Source: CAVZKK01 sp964573475 (lineage in GTDB: Archaea; Thermoproteota; Bathyarchaeia; Bathyarchaeales; Bathycorpusculaceae). Taken from it: DNA of 17,711 nucleotides. The number at the start of each line of letters is the position of its first letter. Within the stretch, counting starts at the first letter, position 1. Positions 1 to 8,657 of the stretch are shown in pieces. Below the pieces are notes generated by a model, which did not search any database, was not told where the DNA came from, and saw nothing but the letters and a program-made list of their open reading frames with translations. The stretch is from the NCBI GenBank assembly GCA_964573475.1, contig CAZNJT010000027.1, positions 1 to 17,711 on the forward strand. Direction: 5' to 3'. The translations under genes were made by a program, and so were the position numbers.

Positions 1-3000
1 GTCGGCGCTGTTCTGGTGGTCGGAGGCGGAGTTGCTGGCATACAGGCATCATTGGATCTGGCGGACTCCGGCTTCAAGGTTTATCTTCTTGATGAATCCA
101 CCAGCCTTGGAGGAACTATGGCGCAGCTGGACAAGACATTCCCGACAAATGATTGTTCCATGTGCATCTTGGCGCCTAAACTCGTTACGGCCGGCAGACA
201 TCCGAACATCCAATTAATCACTTATTCCGAATTGAAAGAAGTCAAAGGCGGGGCTGGAAACTTCGAAGTGACAATATTGAAACGGCCACGTCTGGTGAAC
301 ATGGAAAAGTGCACTGGTTGCGGGATCTGCGCGCAAAACTGCCCCATTGAGGTGCCGAACGAATTTGACGTTAATACAGGCGTAAGAAAGGCAATCTACG
401 TTCCTTTTCCACAAGCTGTTCCGCTGAAATATGCAATTGACCAAGATAATTGCATCAAGTGCCACCTCTGTGAAAGAGTGTGCCCAGCCAAGGCTGTAGA
501 CTTCAATCAGCAGCCTGAAACCATCAAGATCAACGTAGGGTCAGTAATATTGTCTCCTGGGTTCCAAGAATTTGACCCTCGATTAAAGAGCGAATACGGC
601 TATAGACGTTTTCTAAACGTGGTTTCAAGCATCGAGTTCGAACGCATGATGAACGCTTCTGGACCCTACGGCGGAAAAATCATACGTCCCTCAGATGGTA
701 AGATACCGCGGAAAGTTGCATTTATTCAATGCGTTGGCTCCCGTGATGCCCAGCTCGGAAATAACTATTGTTCTGCCGCATGCTGTATGTATGCTATCAA
801 AGAGGCGGTCATAGCCAAAGAACACAGCTCTAGTCCGCTTGGTTGTACGATCTTTTATATTGATATGCGCTGTTACGGAAAAGAGTTTGACGCATACTAT
901 GAACGTGCTCAGGGAGAATGGGGCATACAATTCATCAGGTCAAGGGTGGCAAGCGTCACAGAAGACCCATCGACTGGCAACATTTTTCTCCACTATGTCG
1001 AGAACGAAGAGCCAAAAGTCGAACAATTCGACATGGTCGTTCTATCTGTCGGGATGCAACCGCCAAAAAATGTTGAAAAACTGGCTGAAAACTTGGGAAT
1101 AACGCTTAACAAGTACAAATTCTGTCAGACGAACACTTTTTCACCACTGGAAACATCAAAGCCTGGCATTTTTGTTTGTGGAGCATTCTCTGCTCCCAAG
1201 GATATTCCGGAAAGTGTTGCACAGGCAAGCGGTGCCGCATCAAAGGCAATGGATATAATCGCCGACGAGAGAGGAAAACTGGTAACAGTGAAGGAATTTC
1301 CGCCTGAAAGGGATGTGAGTCAGGAAGAGCCGCGCATAGGAGTTTTCGTCTGCCACTGCGGAGTCAACATCGGATCAGTGGTAAACGTTCCAGAAGTAGT
1401 GGAGTACGCAAAAACCTTGCCCAACGTGGCCTACGCGGAAGCCAACCTTTACACTTGTTCACAAGACGCACAGAAACTGATTGCAGAAAAAATCAAGCAA
1501 CACAATCTCAATCGTGTCGTCGTAGCTTCATGCACTCCGCGGACACACGAGCCTCTATTCAGAGAGACAGTTCAAGAAGCTGGACTCAGTCCCTACCTGT
1601 TTGAAATGGCAAACATCCGAGACCAATGTAGCTGGGTACACATGCATGAACACAAAAAGGCAACAGAAAAAGCCAAAGACCTAGTCGCATCAATGGTCGC
1701 GAAAGCCCGACTCCTAGAACCTTTGAAAAAGCCGACGATAAATGTCACACCAGTCGGTCTAGTCATAGGCGGCGGCGTTGCAGGAATGACCGCAGCCCTA
1801 GAACTTGCTAAACAAGGGTTCGAGATTCACCTTGTCGAAAAGGAAAACGAACTAGGTGGACATTTACGCAAGATTCACTATTTACTTGAAAAGGACGATG
1901 ATCCTCAGAAGAAACTTGAAGAAATGACAAAGGCAGTTATGGAAAATAGCAAGATACACGTTTACACGAGTGCAGAAGTCGTTGATGTCTATGGTTTCGT
2001 TGGAAACTTCAAAACGATGATTAAACAACATGATGGCAAAGAGAAAGAAATTGAGCATGGCGTCGTAATAGTGGCCACAGGCGCAGTGGAATATGAACCC
2101 ACAGAATACCTCTACGGCGAAGACCCCAGAATTATGACACAACACGAGCTAGAAGAAGAAATTACCAAAGGAGATTTCAAGGCAAAAAACGTCGTTATGA
2201 TCCAATGTGTTGGAGCACGGACGAACCAAAAGCCAAACTGCTCGAGAATCTGTTGCGGGCAAGCAGTGAAGAATGCTCTAAAGATTAAAGAGGTAAGCCC
2301 AGAAACAGAAGTTTACGTTTTGTACAAGGATATCAGAACGTATGGCTTCAAAGAGGACTATTACCGTGAGGCTGCGGCCAAAGGGGTCATGTTCGTGAAT
2401 TATGATGATGAAAACGCGCCACGGGTCGTAAATGATAATGGGCAGCTTAAGGTGGCTTTCTGGGAGCCAGTAGTCAAAAATGAAATTGAAGTTAATCCAG
2501 ACCTTGTGGTTTTGAGCGCAGCCACAATTCCGAATCCTGACAACAAGCGGATAGCCGAAATGCTCAAAGTGCCATTAACAAAGGACGGATTTTTCCTAGA
2601 AGCCCACATGAAGCTCCGTCCAGTCGACTTCGCAACAGACGGCATTTTCCTCTGCGGAATGGCGCACTGGCCAAAATTCATAGATGAAAGCATCTCACAA
2701 GCATGTGCAGCCGCAGCCAGAGCCGTCACTATACTATCCAAGAAAACGTTAGACGCAGAAGGAACTGTGTCGCATGTTGATGAAAACCTTTGCATCGGAT
2801 GTGGACTCTGCATAAGTATCTGCCCATACAGTGCCATATCAAAAGATGAAAAAGGAATAGCAAAGGTAAATGAAGTTCTGTGCAAGGGCTGCGGCACCTG
2901 TGCAGCAAGCTGCCCTGAAAGAGCCATAACGATGCACCAGTTTACAGACGAACAACTTATTGTTCAGGGACTGGCCGTTCTAAGGAGGGCTACTCGTGGC

Positions 3001-3003
3001 TGA
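1..3003 (+). CDS. hdrA: HdrA, double-length fused form, copy 1 (5' truncated by window edge)
   Basis: Flavin and iron-sulfur subunit of heterodisulfide reductase, the bifurcating centre of HdrABC-MvhADG complexes in the cytoplasm. The frame is open from base 1. By comparison with copy 2, about eight N-terminal residues lie upstream, leaving 1000 visible residues against roughly 650 for ordinary HdrA. In order (window codons): a first FAD fold (GGGVAG near 8), a CSMC motif at 52-55, an inserted ferredoxin with eight Cys starting at C104, and a CVGSRD...CSAACC block. Then come an HdrA N-terminal-type domain (VCHCG, near 450), a second FAD fold (GGGVAG), a CVGART...CSRICC block and a C-terminal 2x[4Fe-4S] ferredoxin. 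The second half lacks the inserted ferredoxin and CSMC. The first half lacks the N-terminal and C-terminal modules. The last 8 bases overlap mvhD. Family assignment is secure; which half carries out bifurcation is not known. Confidence 0.93.
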   Translation, partial: VGAVLVVGGGVAGIQASLDLADSGFKVYLLDESTSLGGTMAQLDKTFPTNDCSMCILAPKLVTAGRHPNIQLITYSELKEVKGGAGNFEVTILKRPRLVNMEKCTGCGICAQNCPIEVPNEFDVNTGVRKAIYVPFPQAVPLKYAIDQDNCIKCHLCERVCPAKAVDFNQQPETIKINVGSVILSPGFQEFDPRLKSEYGYRRFLNVVSSIEFERMMNASGPYGGKIIRPSDGKIPRKVAFIQCVGSRDAQLGNNYCSAACCMYAIKEAVIAKEHSSSPLGCTIFYIDMRCYGKEFDAYYERAQGEWGIQFIRSRVASVTEDPSTGNIFLHYVENEEPKVEQFDMVVLSVGMQPPKNVEKLAENLGITLNKYKFCQTNTFSPLETSKPGIFVCGAFSAPKDIPESVAQASGAASKAMDIIADERGKLVTVKEFPPERDVSQEEPRIGVFVCHCGVNIGSVVNVPEVVEYAKTLPNVAYAEANLYTCSQDAQKLIAEKIKQHNLNRVVVASCTPRTHEPLFRETVQEAGLSPYLFEMANIRDQCSWVHMHEHKKATEKAKDLVASMVAKARLLEPLKKPTINVTPVGLVIGGGVAGMTAALELAKQGFEIHLVEKENELGGHLRKIHYLLEKDDDPQKKLEEMTKAVMENSKIHVYTSAEVVDVYGFVGNFKTMIKQHDGKEKEIEHGVVIVATGAVEYEPTEYLYGEDPRIMTQHELEEEITKGDFKAKNVVMIQCVGARTNQKPNCSRICCGQAVKNALKIKEVSPETEVYVLYKDIRTYGFKEDYYREAAAKGVMFVNYDDENAPRVVNDNGQLKVAFWEPVVKNEIEVNPDLVVLSAATIPNPDNKRIAEMLKVPLTKDGFFLEAHMKLRPVDFATDGIFLCGMAHWPKFIDESISQACAAAARAVTILSKKTLDAEGTVSHVDENLCIGCGLCISICPYSAISKDEKGIAKVNEVLCKGCGTCAASCPERAITMHQFTDEQLIVQGLAVLRRATRG
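1135..1220 (+). repeat. 86-bp tract identical to 4932-5017
   Basis: Read directly, these 86 bases in hdrA copy 1 match hdrA copy 2 at 4932-5017 without a mismatch, including every synonymous position. The flanking sequence differs every few bases. The tract encodes TFSPLETSKPGIFVCGAF and the following residues. It looks like a recent gene-conversion tract between the paralogs. A collapsed or chimeric assembly join is the alternative. Confidence 0.85.
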
Positions 3004-3769
3004 GTTTGAACCCAAGATAATTGGTTTTCTCTGCAATTGGTGCAGCTATGCGGGAGCAGATCTAGCGGGTGTGAGCAGAATCCAGTACCCGCCGAACATT
3101 AGAATCATCAGAGTCATGTGTAGCGGTCGAGTCGACCCAGTCATCGTTCTGGAAATGTTCGCAAGCGGCGCCGATGGAGTCATAGTAACAGGTTGCCACC
3201 CGGGAGACTGTCACTACGTTGCGGGAAACTTGTACGAGGAAAGAAAAATCAAAATGCTGAAGAAACTGATAGCGCTGACTGGTTTAGAATTGGGTCGTCT
3301 CAGATTAGAGTGGGTTTCCGCGGCAGAAGGTCAGAGATTTGCCCAAGTAGTGACTGAATTTACAGAGCAAATAAGGAAGCTCGGTCCTTCGCCAGTGTCA
3401 GGCGAAAAGCCGAACCAGCAGATTTTTGAAAATCTTCAAGCAGCAAAAAATGCAGCCGCAGGCTTCAAGCTAAGAATCTTGGTTGGAAGAGAATTGGAGT
3501 TAACCGAAAAAAATAACGTTTACCAAGAAAAACTCTCACAAGAAGAATTTGATTCTATGCTGGATGAGATTGTTGAGGTCGAGTTCATTCAACACAAGAT
3601 TCACCTCTTGACGAGAACTAAGCCGCTTCCGGTCAAGGTTTTAGCCGAAGCAGTTGAGATGAAACCGGCGGCCGTGCTCAAGCAAATTGTGGACATGCGC
3701 AGGAGAAACATGATAGCATTAGACCACATTGAAGGAACGACTCCCTTCTACAAGGCGTTGGAGGTCTAA
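2996..3769 (+). CDS. mvhD: MvhD-type [2Fe-2S] subunit with C-terminal winged-helix-like extension
   Basis: MvhD passes electrons from the MvhAG hydrogenase to HdrA. Residues 1 to about 130 are a full MvhD domain: CNWC at 13-16, C42 in VMCSGRVDP, and C67-x4-C72 in GCHPGDCHY, followed by LEWVSAAEG. Ordinary MvhD ends near 140. Here about 120 further residues follow, and roughly 190-257 read like a winged helix: a helix, then LAEAVEMKPAAVLKQIVDMRRR, then a short hairpin ending in PFYKAL. The second mvhD in this operon lacks this tail. The start is GTG, set by GGAGG at 2984-2988, seven bases upstream. It overlaps the hdrA stop by 8 bases, so translation is probably coupled. MvhD assignment is secure; the fold of the tail is inferred by eye. 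Confidence 0.9.
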   Translation: MAEFEPKIIGFLCNWCSYAGADLAGVSRIQYPPNIRIIRVMCSGRVDPVIVLEMFASGADGVIVTGCHPGDCHYVAGNLYEERKIKMLKKLIALTGLELGRLRLEWVSAAEGQRFAQVVTEFTEQIRKLGPSPVSGEKPNQQIFENLQAAKNAAAGFKLRILVGRELELTEKNNVYQEKLSQEEFDSMLDEIVEVEFIQHKIHLLTRTKPLPVKVLAEAVEMKPAAVLKQIVDMRRRNMIALDHIEGTTPFYKALEV

Positions 3770-3773
3770 TAGG

Positions 3774-6700
3774 ATGTCAAAAGCAAAGCAAAAAAAAGTT
3801 GGGGCAGTTCTCGTTGTAGGCGGAGGAGTCGCAGGAATACAAGCATCTCTAGACCTAGCAGATTCTGGGTTCAGAGTATATTTGGCTGACCGAGAACCAA
3901 GCATAGGTGGAGTAATGGCTCAACTTGACAAGACATTTCCAACAAACGACTGTTCAATGTGCATTCTTTCACCCAAGCTCGTGGCAACTGGAAGACACCC
4001 AAACATCACAATATTAACGAACGCAGAAATAACAGGTTTGAAGGGCAGAGCTGGAAACTTCGGAGTAAAAATTCGAAAGAAGAGTCGTTACATAATCGAA
4101 GAAAAATGCAATGGTTGCGGCATTTGTGCACAGAAATGTCCAATCGAAGCTGTCGACCTATTCAATGAAGGTTTAAGCAATAGAAGCGCAATCTACGTGA
4201 AATATCCGCAGGCAGTCCCATTAAAATACATGATCGACCGTGAAAAATGCATCGGATGCGGAACGTGCCAAGAAATCTGCAAGGCAAACGCAATTGAATA
4301 TGACCAAAAAGACAGTGAAGTCGCATTAAAAGTAGGTTCAATAGTACTTGCACCCGGATTCGAATCTTTTGACGCAAGACTCAAAAGCGAGTACGGTTAC
4401 GGGCGTTTCCCAAACATCGTGACAAGCATAGAATTTGAACGCATCTTAAGTGCATCTGGACCCTACGGAGGAATCATTTTAAGAGCTTCAGACGGTGAAA
4501 TTCCAAAGAAAATAGCATTCATTCAATGCGTCGGTTCAAGGGATTTCCAGCTGGGAAACAACTATTGCTCTGCTGCGTGCTGTATGTATGGCATGAAAGA
4601 AGCGGTTATAGCCAAAGAACACACGCCTTCAAAACTCGATTGTACGATCTTTTATATGGATATGCGTGCATATGGAAAAGAGTTTGACGCTTATTATAAT
4701 CGTGCCCAAGGAGAGTGGGGCATACGATTCGTAAGGTCAAGAGTGGCTGGAGTAACTGAAGACCCAACAACGGGCAATCTTTTTGTTCACTATGTTGAGG
4801 ATGAAACCCCTAAAACAGAAGAATTCGATATGGTTGTCCTGTCGATTGGAATGCAACCACCGAAAAATGTTGAAACGTTAGCTAAAAACTTGGGGATAAA
4901 GCTTAACAACTACAAGTTCTGTGAAACCGCAACTTTTTCACCACTGGAAACATCAAAGCCTGGCATTTTTGTTTGTGGAGCATTCTCTGCTCCCAAGGAT
5001 ATTCCGGAAAGTGTTGCGCAAGCGAGCGGTGCAGCTGCCAAAGCGATGAGCATAATCGCGTCTGAAAGAGGGACGCAGGTGACTGCAAAGGAGTATCCGC
5101 CTGAAAGAGACGTTAGCCAAGAAGAGCCTCGGATTGGCGTTTTCGTTTGTCACTGTGGTATTAACATAGGCGGAGTTGTGAATGTTCCTGAAGTAGTAGA
5201 ATACGCTAAAACCTTGCCTAATGTGGTTTATGCGGAAGCAAACGTTTACACGTGCTCGCAGGACACGCAGAAACTCATCAAAGAAAAAATCCAACAAAAC
5301 AAACTTAACCGCGTTATTGTAGCTTCCTGCACTCCGCGTACACATGAACCGCTATTCAAAGAAACAGTGCAGGAGGCTGGATTGAACCCCTACCTGTTTG
5401 AAATGACAAACATTCGAGACCAATGCAGCTGGGTACACATGCACGAGCCTAAGGAAGCAACGGAGAAAGCCAAAGACCTAGTACGCTCAATAGTTGCAAA
5501 AGCTAAACTTCTAAAACCCTTACAAAAACCCATGATAAACGTTACACCAGTCGGCTTGGTTATTGGCGGCGGCGTGTCAGGCATGACCGCAGCCCTAGAA
5601 CTTGCAAAGCAAGGGTTTGAAGTGCACCTTGTCGAAAAAGAGAAAGAGTTAGGCGGGCACCTGCGAACAATTCGATACTTGCTGGAAAAGGACGATGATC
5701 CTAAGGAAAAGCTAAATGCTCTAATCAAGGCGGTAACAGAAAACGATAAAATACACGTATACTTAGGAGCAGAAGTCGTTGACGTCTATGGCTTTGTCGG
5801 TAACTTCAAATCGAAGATAAGGCAGCAGAATGGCAAAGAAAAGGAAATTGAACATGGCATAGTGATAGTAGCGACAGGCGCGGTTGAATATAAGCCAACA
5901 GAATATCTTTACGGTAAAGACCCGAGGATTGTGACACAGCATGATCTAGAGGAACAACTCGCAGAAGGGGCTTTCAAGGCTAAGAATGTCCTTATGGTTC
6001 AATGTGTAGGAGCACGAACGAACGAGCGACCAAACTGCGCAAGAATATGTTGCGGGCAAGCTATAAAAAACGCGCTCAAAATTAAAGAAATAAGTCCAGA
6101 AACAGAAGTCTACATTTTGTACAAAGACATGAGAGCGTACGGTTTTAAGGAAGACTATTACCGTGAAGCTGCAACACAAGGCGTTATATTCGTGAATTAT
6201 GAAGATGAAAGAAAACCACAACTTGCAAATAACAATGGGAGACTCAAAATGACTTTCTGGGAACCAGTAATAAAGGAAGAAATCGAAATCGAGCCCGACC
6301 TCGTAGTTTTGAGTGTCGCTACAATTCCGAACTCAGATAACAAACATGTGGCAGAGATGCTTAAGGTACCGTTAACAAAGGACGGCTTCTTCTTAGAAGC
6401 CCACATGAAACTTAGACCCGTAGACTTTGCAACAGACGGCGTGTTCCTCTGCGGAATGGCCCACTCGCCAAAATACATAGACGAAAGTATTGCTCAAGCC
6501 TGCGCTGCTGCCGCAAGGGCAACAACCATACTCTCAAAACCCACACTTGAGATGGAAGGAATAGTGGCAAACGTTAACGAAGATTTATGTAGCGGTTGTA
6601 GGATTTGTGAATATCTATGTCCATATAGTGCGATTGAAATGAAGGAAAAAGACGGGAAACCCATCGCACACGTAATTGAAGCCCTATGCAAGGGCTGCGG

Positions 6701-6806
6701 CGTTTGCGGTACAGCGTGTCCAACTAAAGCCATCGTAATGGGCCACTTCACCACCGAAGAGATACTCGCCCAAGTCAAAGCAGCGTTAATAGAGGTGAAA
6801 ACGTGA
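3774..6806 (+). CDS. hdrA: HdrA, double-length fused form, copy 2
   Basis: Complete 1010-residue paralog of the first gene, similar along its whole length. Domains: FAD fold 1 (GGGVAG, residues 18-23), CSMC at 60-63, inserted ferredoxin (C112, C115, C118, C122; C159, C162, C165, C169), CVGSRD at C252 with CSAACC at 265-270. The HdrA N-terminal-type domain starts near E450 (CHCG 459-462), followed by FAD fold 2 (GGGVSG, 598-603), CVGART at C744, and a C-terminal ferredoxin (C939, C942, C945, C949; C972, C975, C978, C982). All cluster ligands are present. The start is ATG 3774, not the in-frame ATG at 3729, because GGAGGT at 3760-3765 sits eight bases upstream and the upstream residues are the mvhD tail read in another frame. 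The inserted ferredoxin differs from copy 1 after its first cluster (AVDLFNEG instead of VPNEFDVN), so the two copies may dock different partners. Confidence 0.94.
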   Translation: MSKAKQKKVGAVLVVGGGVAGIQASLDLADSGFRVYLADREPSIGGVMAQLDKTFPTNDCSMCILSPKLVATGRHPNITILTNAEITGLKGRAGNFGVKIRKKSRYIIEEKCNGCGICAQKCPIEAVDLFNEGLSNRSAIYVKYPQAVPLKYMIDREKCIGCGTCQEICKANAIEYDQKDSEVALKVGSIVLAPGFESFDARLKSEYGYGRFPNIVTSIEFERILSASGPYGGIILRASDGEIPKKIAFIQCVGSRDFQLGNNYCSAACCMYGMKEAVIAKEHTPSKLDCTIFYMDMRAYGKEFDAYYNRAQGEWGIRFVRSRVAGVTEDPTTGNLFVHYVEDETPKTEEFDMVVLSIGMQPPKNVETLAKNLGIKLNNYKFCETATFSPLETSKPGIFVCGAFSAPKDIPESVAQASGAAAKAMSIIASERGTQVTAKEYPPERDVSQEEPRIGVFVCHCGINIGGVVNVPEVVEYAKTLPNVVYAEANVYTCSQDTQKLIKEKIQQNKLNRVIVASCTPRTHEPLFKETVQEAGLNPYLFEMTNIRDQCSWVHMHEPKEATEKAKDLVRSIVAKAKLLKPLQKPMINVTPVGLVIGGGVSGMTAALELAKQGFEVHLVEKEKELGGHLRTIRYLLEKDDDPKEKLNALIKAVTENDKIHVYLGAEVVDVYGFVGNFKSKIRQQNGKEKEIEHGIVIVATGAVEYKPTEYLYGKDPRIVTQHDLEEQLAEGAFKAKNVLMVQCVGARTNERPNCARICCGQAIKNALKIKEISPETEVYILYKDMRAYGFKEDYYREAATQGVIFVNYEDERKPQLANNNGRLKMTFWEPVIKEEIEIEPDLVVLSVATIPNSDNKHVAEMLKVPLTKDGFFLEAHMKLRPVDFATDGVFLCGMAHSPKYIDESIAQACAAAARATTILSKPTLEMEGIVANVNEDLCSGCRICEYLCPYSAIEMKEKDGKPIAHVIEALCKGCGVCGTACPTKAIVMGHFTTEEILAQVKAALIEVKT
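4932..5017 (+). repeat. 86-bp tract identical to 1135-1220
   Basis: Second copy of the exact 86-bp identity between the two hdrA genes. It ends at GTGTTGC, after which the copies diverge at once (ACAGGC against GCAAGC). Confidence 0.85.
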
Positions 6807-7240
6807 ACGCAAAAACAGAATTTGAGCCAAAAATAATTGGTTTCCTCTGCAACTGGTGCAGCTACGCGGGTGCAGATCTGGCAGGCGTAAGCAGAATACA
6901 ATATCCACCAAACATCAGAATCATACGTGTCATGTGTAGCGGCAGAATTGATCCGACTTTTATCCTTGAAGCTTTAAAAGATGGTGCAGACGGAGTGCTT
7001 GTGGCTGGATGCCACTTGCCATCAGACTGCCATTACATTAGCGGAAACTTCAAAGCTTTAAGAAGGATAATTCTCTTAAAGAAAGTTCTGCAAGATTTCG
7101 GAATTGAACCCAAGCGCGTACGGCTGGAGTGGATTTCAGCCAGCGAAGGAGACAAATTTGCAGCTGTCGTACGGGACATGGTGGAAGAAATAAAAAAACT
7201 CGGGCCAAATCCGTTAAAAAATATGGAGGTTAAAGTTTAA
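6803..7240 (+). CDS. mvhD: MvhD [2Fe-2S] hydrogenase-Hdr linker subunit
   Basis: Standard-length MvhD (145 residues) carrying electrons between MvhAG and HdrA. The N-terminal half is almost the same as the first mvhD. Ligand candidates are C16 and C19 (CNWC), C45, C70 and C76. The last pair is spaced C-x5-C (GCHLPSDCHY), one residue longer than the C-x4-C of copy 1. It ends with LEWISASEGDKFAAVV and a short helix, with no winged-helix tail. The GTG start shares four bases with the hdrA stop (GTGA), with AGAGGTGA at 6791-6798 as ribosome site. It sits directly ahead of hdrC-hdrB-mvhG-mvhA, so it is the more likely MvhD of the canonical complex. Confidence 0.92.
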   Translation: MNAKTEFEPKIIGFLCNWCSYAGADLAGVSRIQYPPNIRIIRVMCSGRIDPTFILEALKDGADGVLVAGCHLPSDCHYISGNFKALRRIILLKKVLQDFGIEPKRVRLEWISASEGDKFAAVVRDMVEEIKKLGPNPLKNMEVKV

Positions 7241-7764
7241 TGTCTGAAACAGAACAAAAGCGAATAAAAGCCTCGGAAATGGACCCGAAATTCAAGTATG
7301 AAATCGCAAAGATGCATGGTGGAGAAAAACTGATGCGATGCTTTCAGTGCGGAACATGCACGTCAGATTGTCCAATTGCAAGATTCAGCGAAACCTATAG
7401 GCCAAGACAGATAATTCGTATGGCACAGCTTGGACTTAAGGAAAGAGTGTTAAGCAGTGACACACTATGGTTGTGTGCAGCATGTTTCACCTGCACTGAC
7501 CGTTGCCCACAAGATGTGGAAGTTGCCAGCGTTATACGCGTACTGAGAAACTTGGCAGCGGAGAAAGGCTATATTCCGCAAGTTTTTAAGGAGCAAGGCT
7601 CGAGCATACTTGAAACAGGCTACGCCTACAAAATTCCAGAACTGAGAATAAAGAAGAGAGAATCCTTAGGATTACCGCCATTACCGAGAGGCAACCCTGA
7701 AAGTATAAGAAAAACACTTCGCGAGGTAGGTTTCATCAAGTTTATTGAAAAGAAGGGTGAATGA
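7240..7764 (+). CDS. hdrC: HdrC, 2x[4Fe-4S] heterodisulfide reductase subunit
   Basis: Small iron-sulfur subunit that relays electrons from HdrA to the HdrB active site. Of 174 residues, two classic clusters are visible: C34, C37, C40 (CFQCGTC) with C44-P, and C79, C82, C85 (CAACFTC) with C89-P. The YRPRQIIRMAQLG stretch between them is typical of HdrC/GlpC-like proteins. The ATG overlaps the mvhD stop by one base (TAATG) and has GGAGGT at 7225-7230. No membrane segments are seen, which fits the soluble HdrABC type, not HdrDE. Confidence 0.94.
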   Translation: MSETEQKRIKASEMDPKFKYEIAKMHGGEKLMRCFQCGTCTSDCPIARFSETYRPRQIIRMAQLGLKERVLSSDTLWLCAACFTCTDRCPQDVEVASVIRVLRNLAAEKGYIPQVFKEQGSSILETGYAYKIPELRIKKRESLGLPPLPRGNPESIRKTLREVGFIKFIEKKGE

Positions 7765-7766
7765 GA

Positions 7767-8657
7767 ATGGCGGAGAATAAATATTTAATGTTTCTCGGGT
7801 GCGCAATTCCCTATAGGGTTTCAGCCTATGAAATCTCAGCACGGAAAATTCTTCAAAAACTAGGCGTGGAACTTGTTGAAATGCCTGAGTTCAACTGTTG
7901 TGGTCTTCCACTAGATCCGGTTAGCCACGAGATGATGCTTGTACTTGCGGCACGAAACCTAGCTTTGGCAGAGCAAAAGGGTCTAAACATTATCGCTCTC
8001 TGTCCGGGTTGCGCAGGCACGTTGAAAAAGGTCAATAAAATGCTGAAAGAAGACAAGGCTTTGCGTGAAGAAATCAATGGTCACTTGAAAAATGCAGGAT
8101 TAGAGTTTAAGGGAACGATAGACGCAAAGCATTTGATGCAAGTGTTAATCGAGGACATCGGCTTGGAGAAGGTAAAAAATGCTGTTGTTAAACCGCTTAC
8201 AATGCTCAAAGTGGCTGAACATAATGGTTGCCACATTTTAAGACCTAAACAGTTCATCGGATTTGATGACCCGGAAGACCCTAAAACTCTTAAAACTCTG
8301 ATTGAGGCGACAGGTGCAACATGTTTAGATTATATGGACGAAACTGAATGTTGCGGTGCGCCAAGCGTGGGTGTAAACGACAAGATTGCATTACAGCTTG
8401 CGAGAGACAAGCTGAACCACATCAAAATGGTTGACGCACAGGCTATGATAACAATCTGTCCATTTTGCCACATAATGTACGACACGAACGAACTTCGCAT
8501 AGAGAAAATGTTCAATGAGACGTATGGGATTCCAGTGCTGCATTATTCACAATTGCTCGGTTTAGCAATGGGGATACCGCCTGAAGAACTTGCCTTTAAC
8601 GAGCTCAGAGTTGACGTTTCAAAAATTTTGAAGCAAGTTGCCGAAGGCGAAAAATAA
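7767..8657 (+). CDS. hdrB: HdrB, twin CCG-domain disulfide reductase subunit
   Basis: Catalytic subunit that cleaves the disulfide (CoM-S-S-CoB in methanogens) on two non-cubane [4Fe-4S] clusters. Both CCG motifs are complete: C12, C44-C45, C79, C82 (spacings 31 and 33) and C155, C195-C196, C231, C234 (39 and 34). It has 296 residues, normal for the family. ATG 7767 is preferred over ATG 7761 because GGTGA at 7756-7760 is six bases from the former and touches the latter, and the product then begins MAENKYLMFLGC as HdrB usually does. ATG 7761, which overlaps the hdrC stop, remains possible and would add two residues. The true disulfide substrate is unknown, as no methanogenesis genes are visible. 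Confidence 0.94.
   Translation: MAENKYLMFLGCAIPYRVSAYEISARKILQKLGVELVEMPEFNCCGLPLDPVSHEMMLVLAARNLALAEQKGLNIIALCPGCAGTLKKVNKMLKEDKALREEINGHLKNAGLEFKGTIDAKHLMQVLIEDIGLEKVKNAVVKPLTMLKVAEHNGCHILRPKQFIGFDDPEDPKTLKTLIEATGATCLDYMDETECCGAPSVGVNDKIALQLARDKLNHIKMVDAQAMITICPFCHIMYDTNELRIEKMFNETYGIPVLHYSQLLGLAMGIPPEELAFNELRVDVSKILKQVAEGEK

Noticed and set aside
2400..2927. Long open frame on the minus strand opposite the end of hdrA copy 1 (and a similar one at 6494-6901 opposite copy 2)
   Set aside because: The mirrored occurrence opposite both paralogs and the Cys-codon-driven composition show it is a shadow of the coding strand; no promoter or ribosome site.
3729..3773. Upstream ATG 3729 as the start of hdrA copy 2
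   Set aside because: The 15 added residues are the mvhD tail read out of frame; GGAGGT points to ATG 3774 and copy 1 aligns from there.
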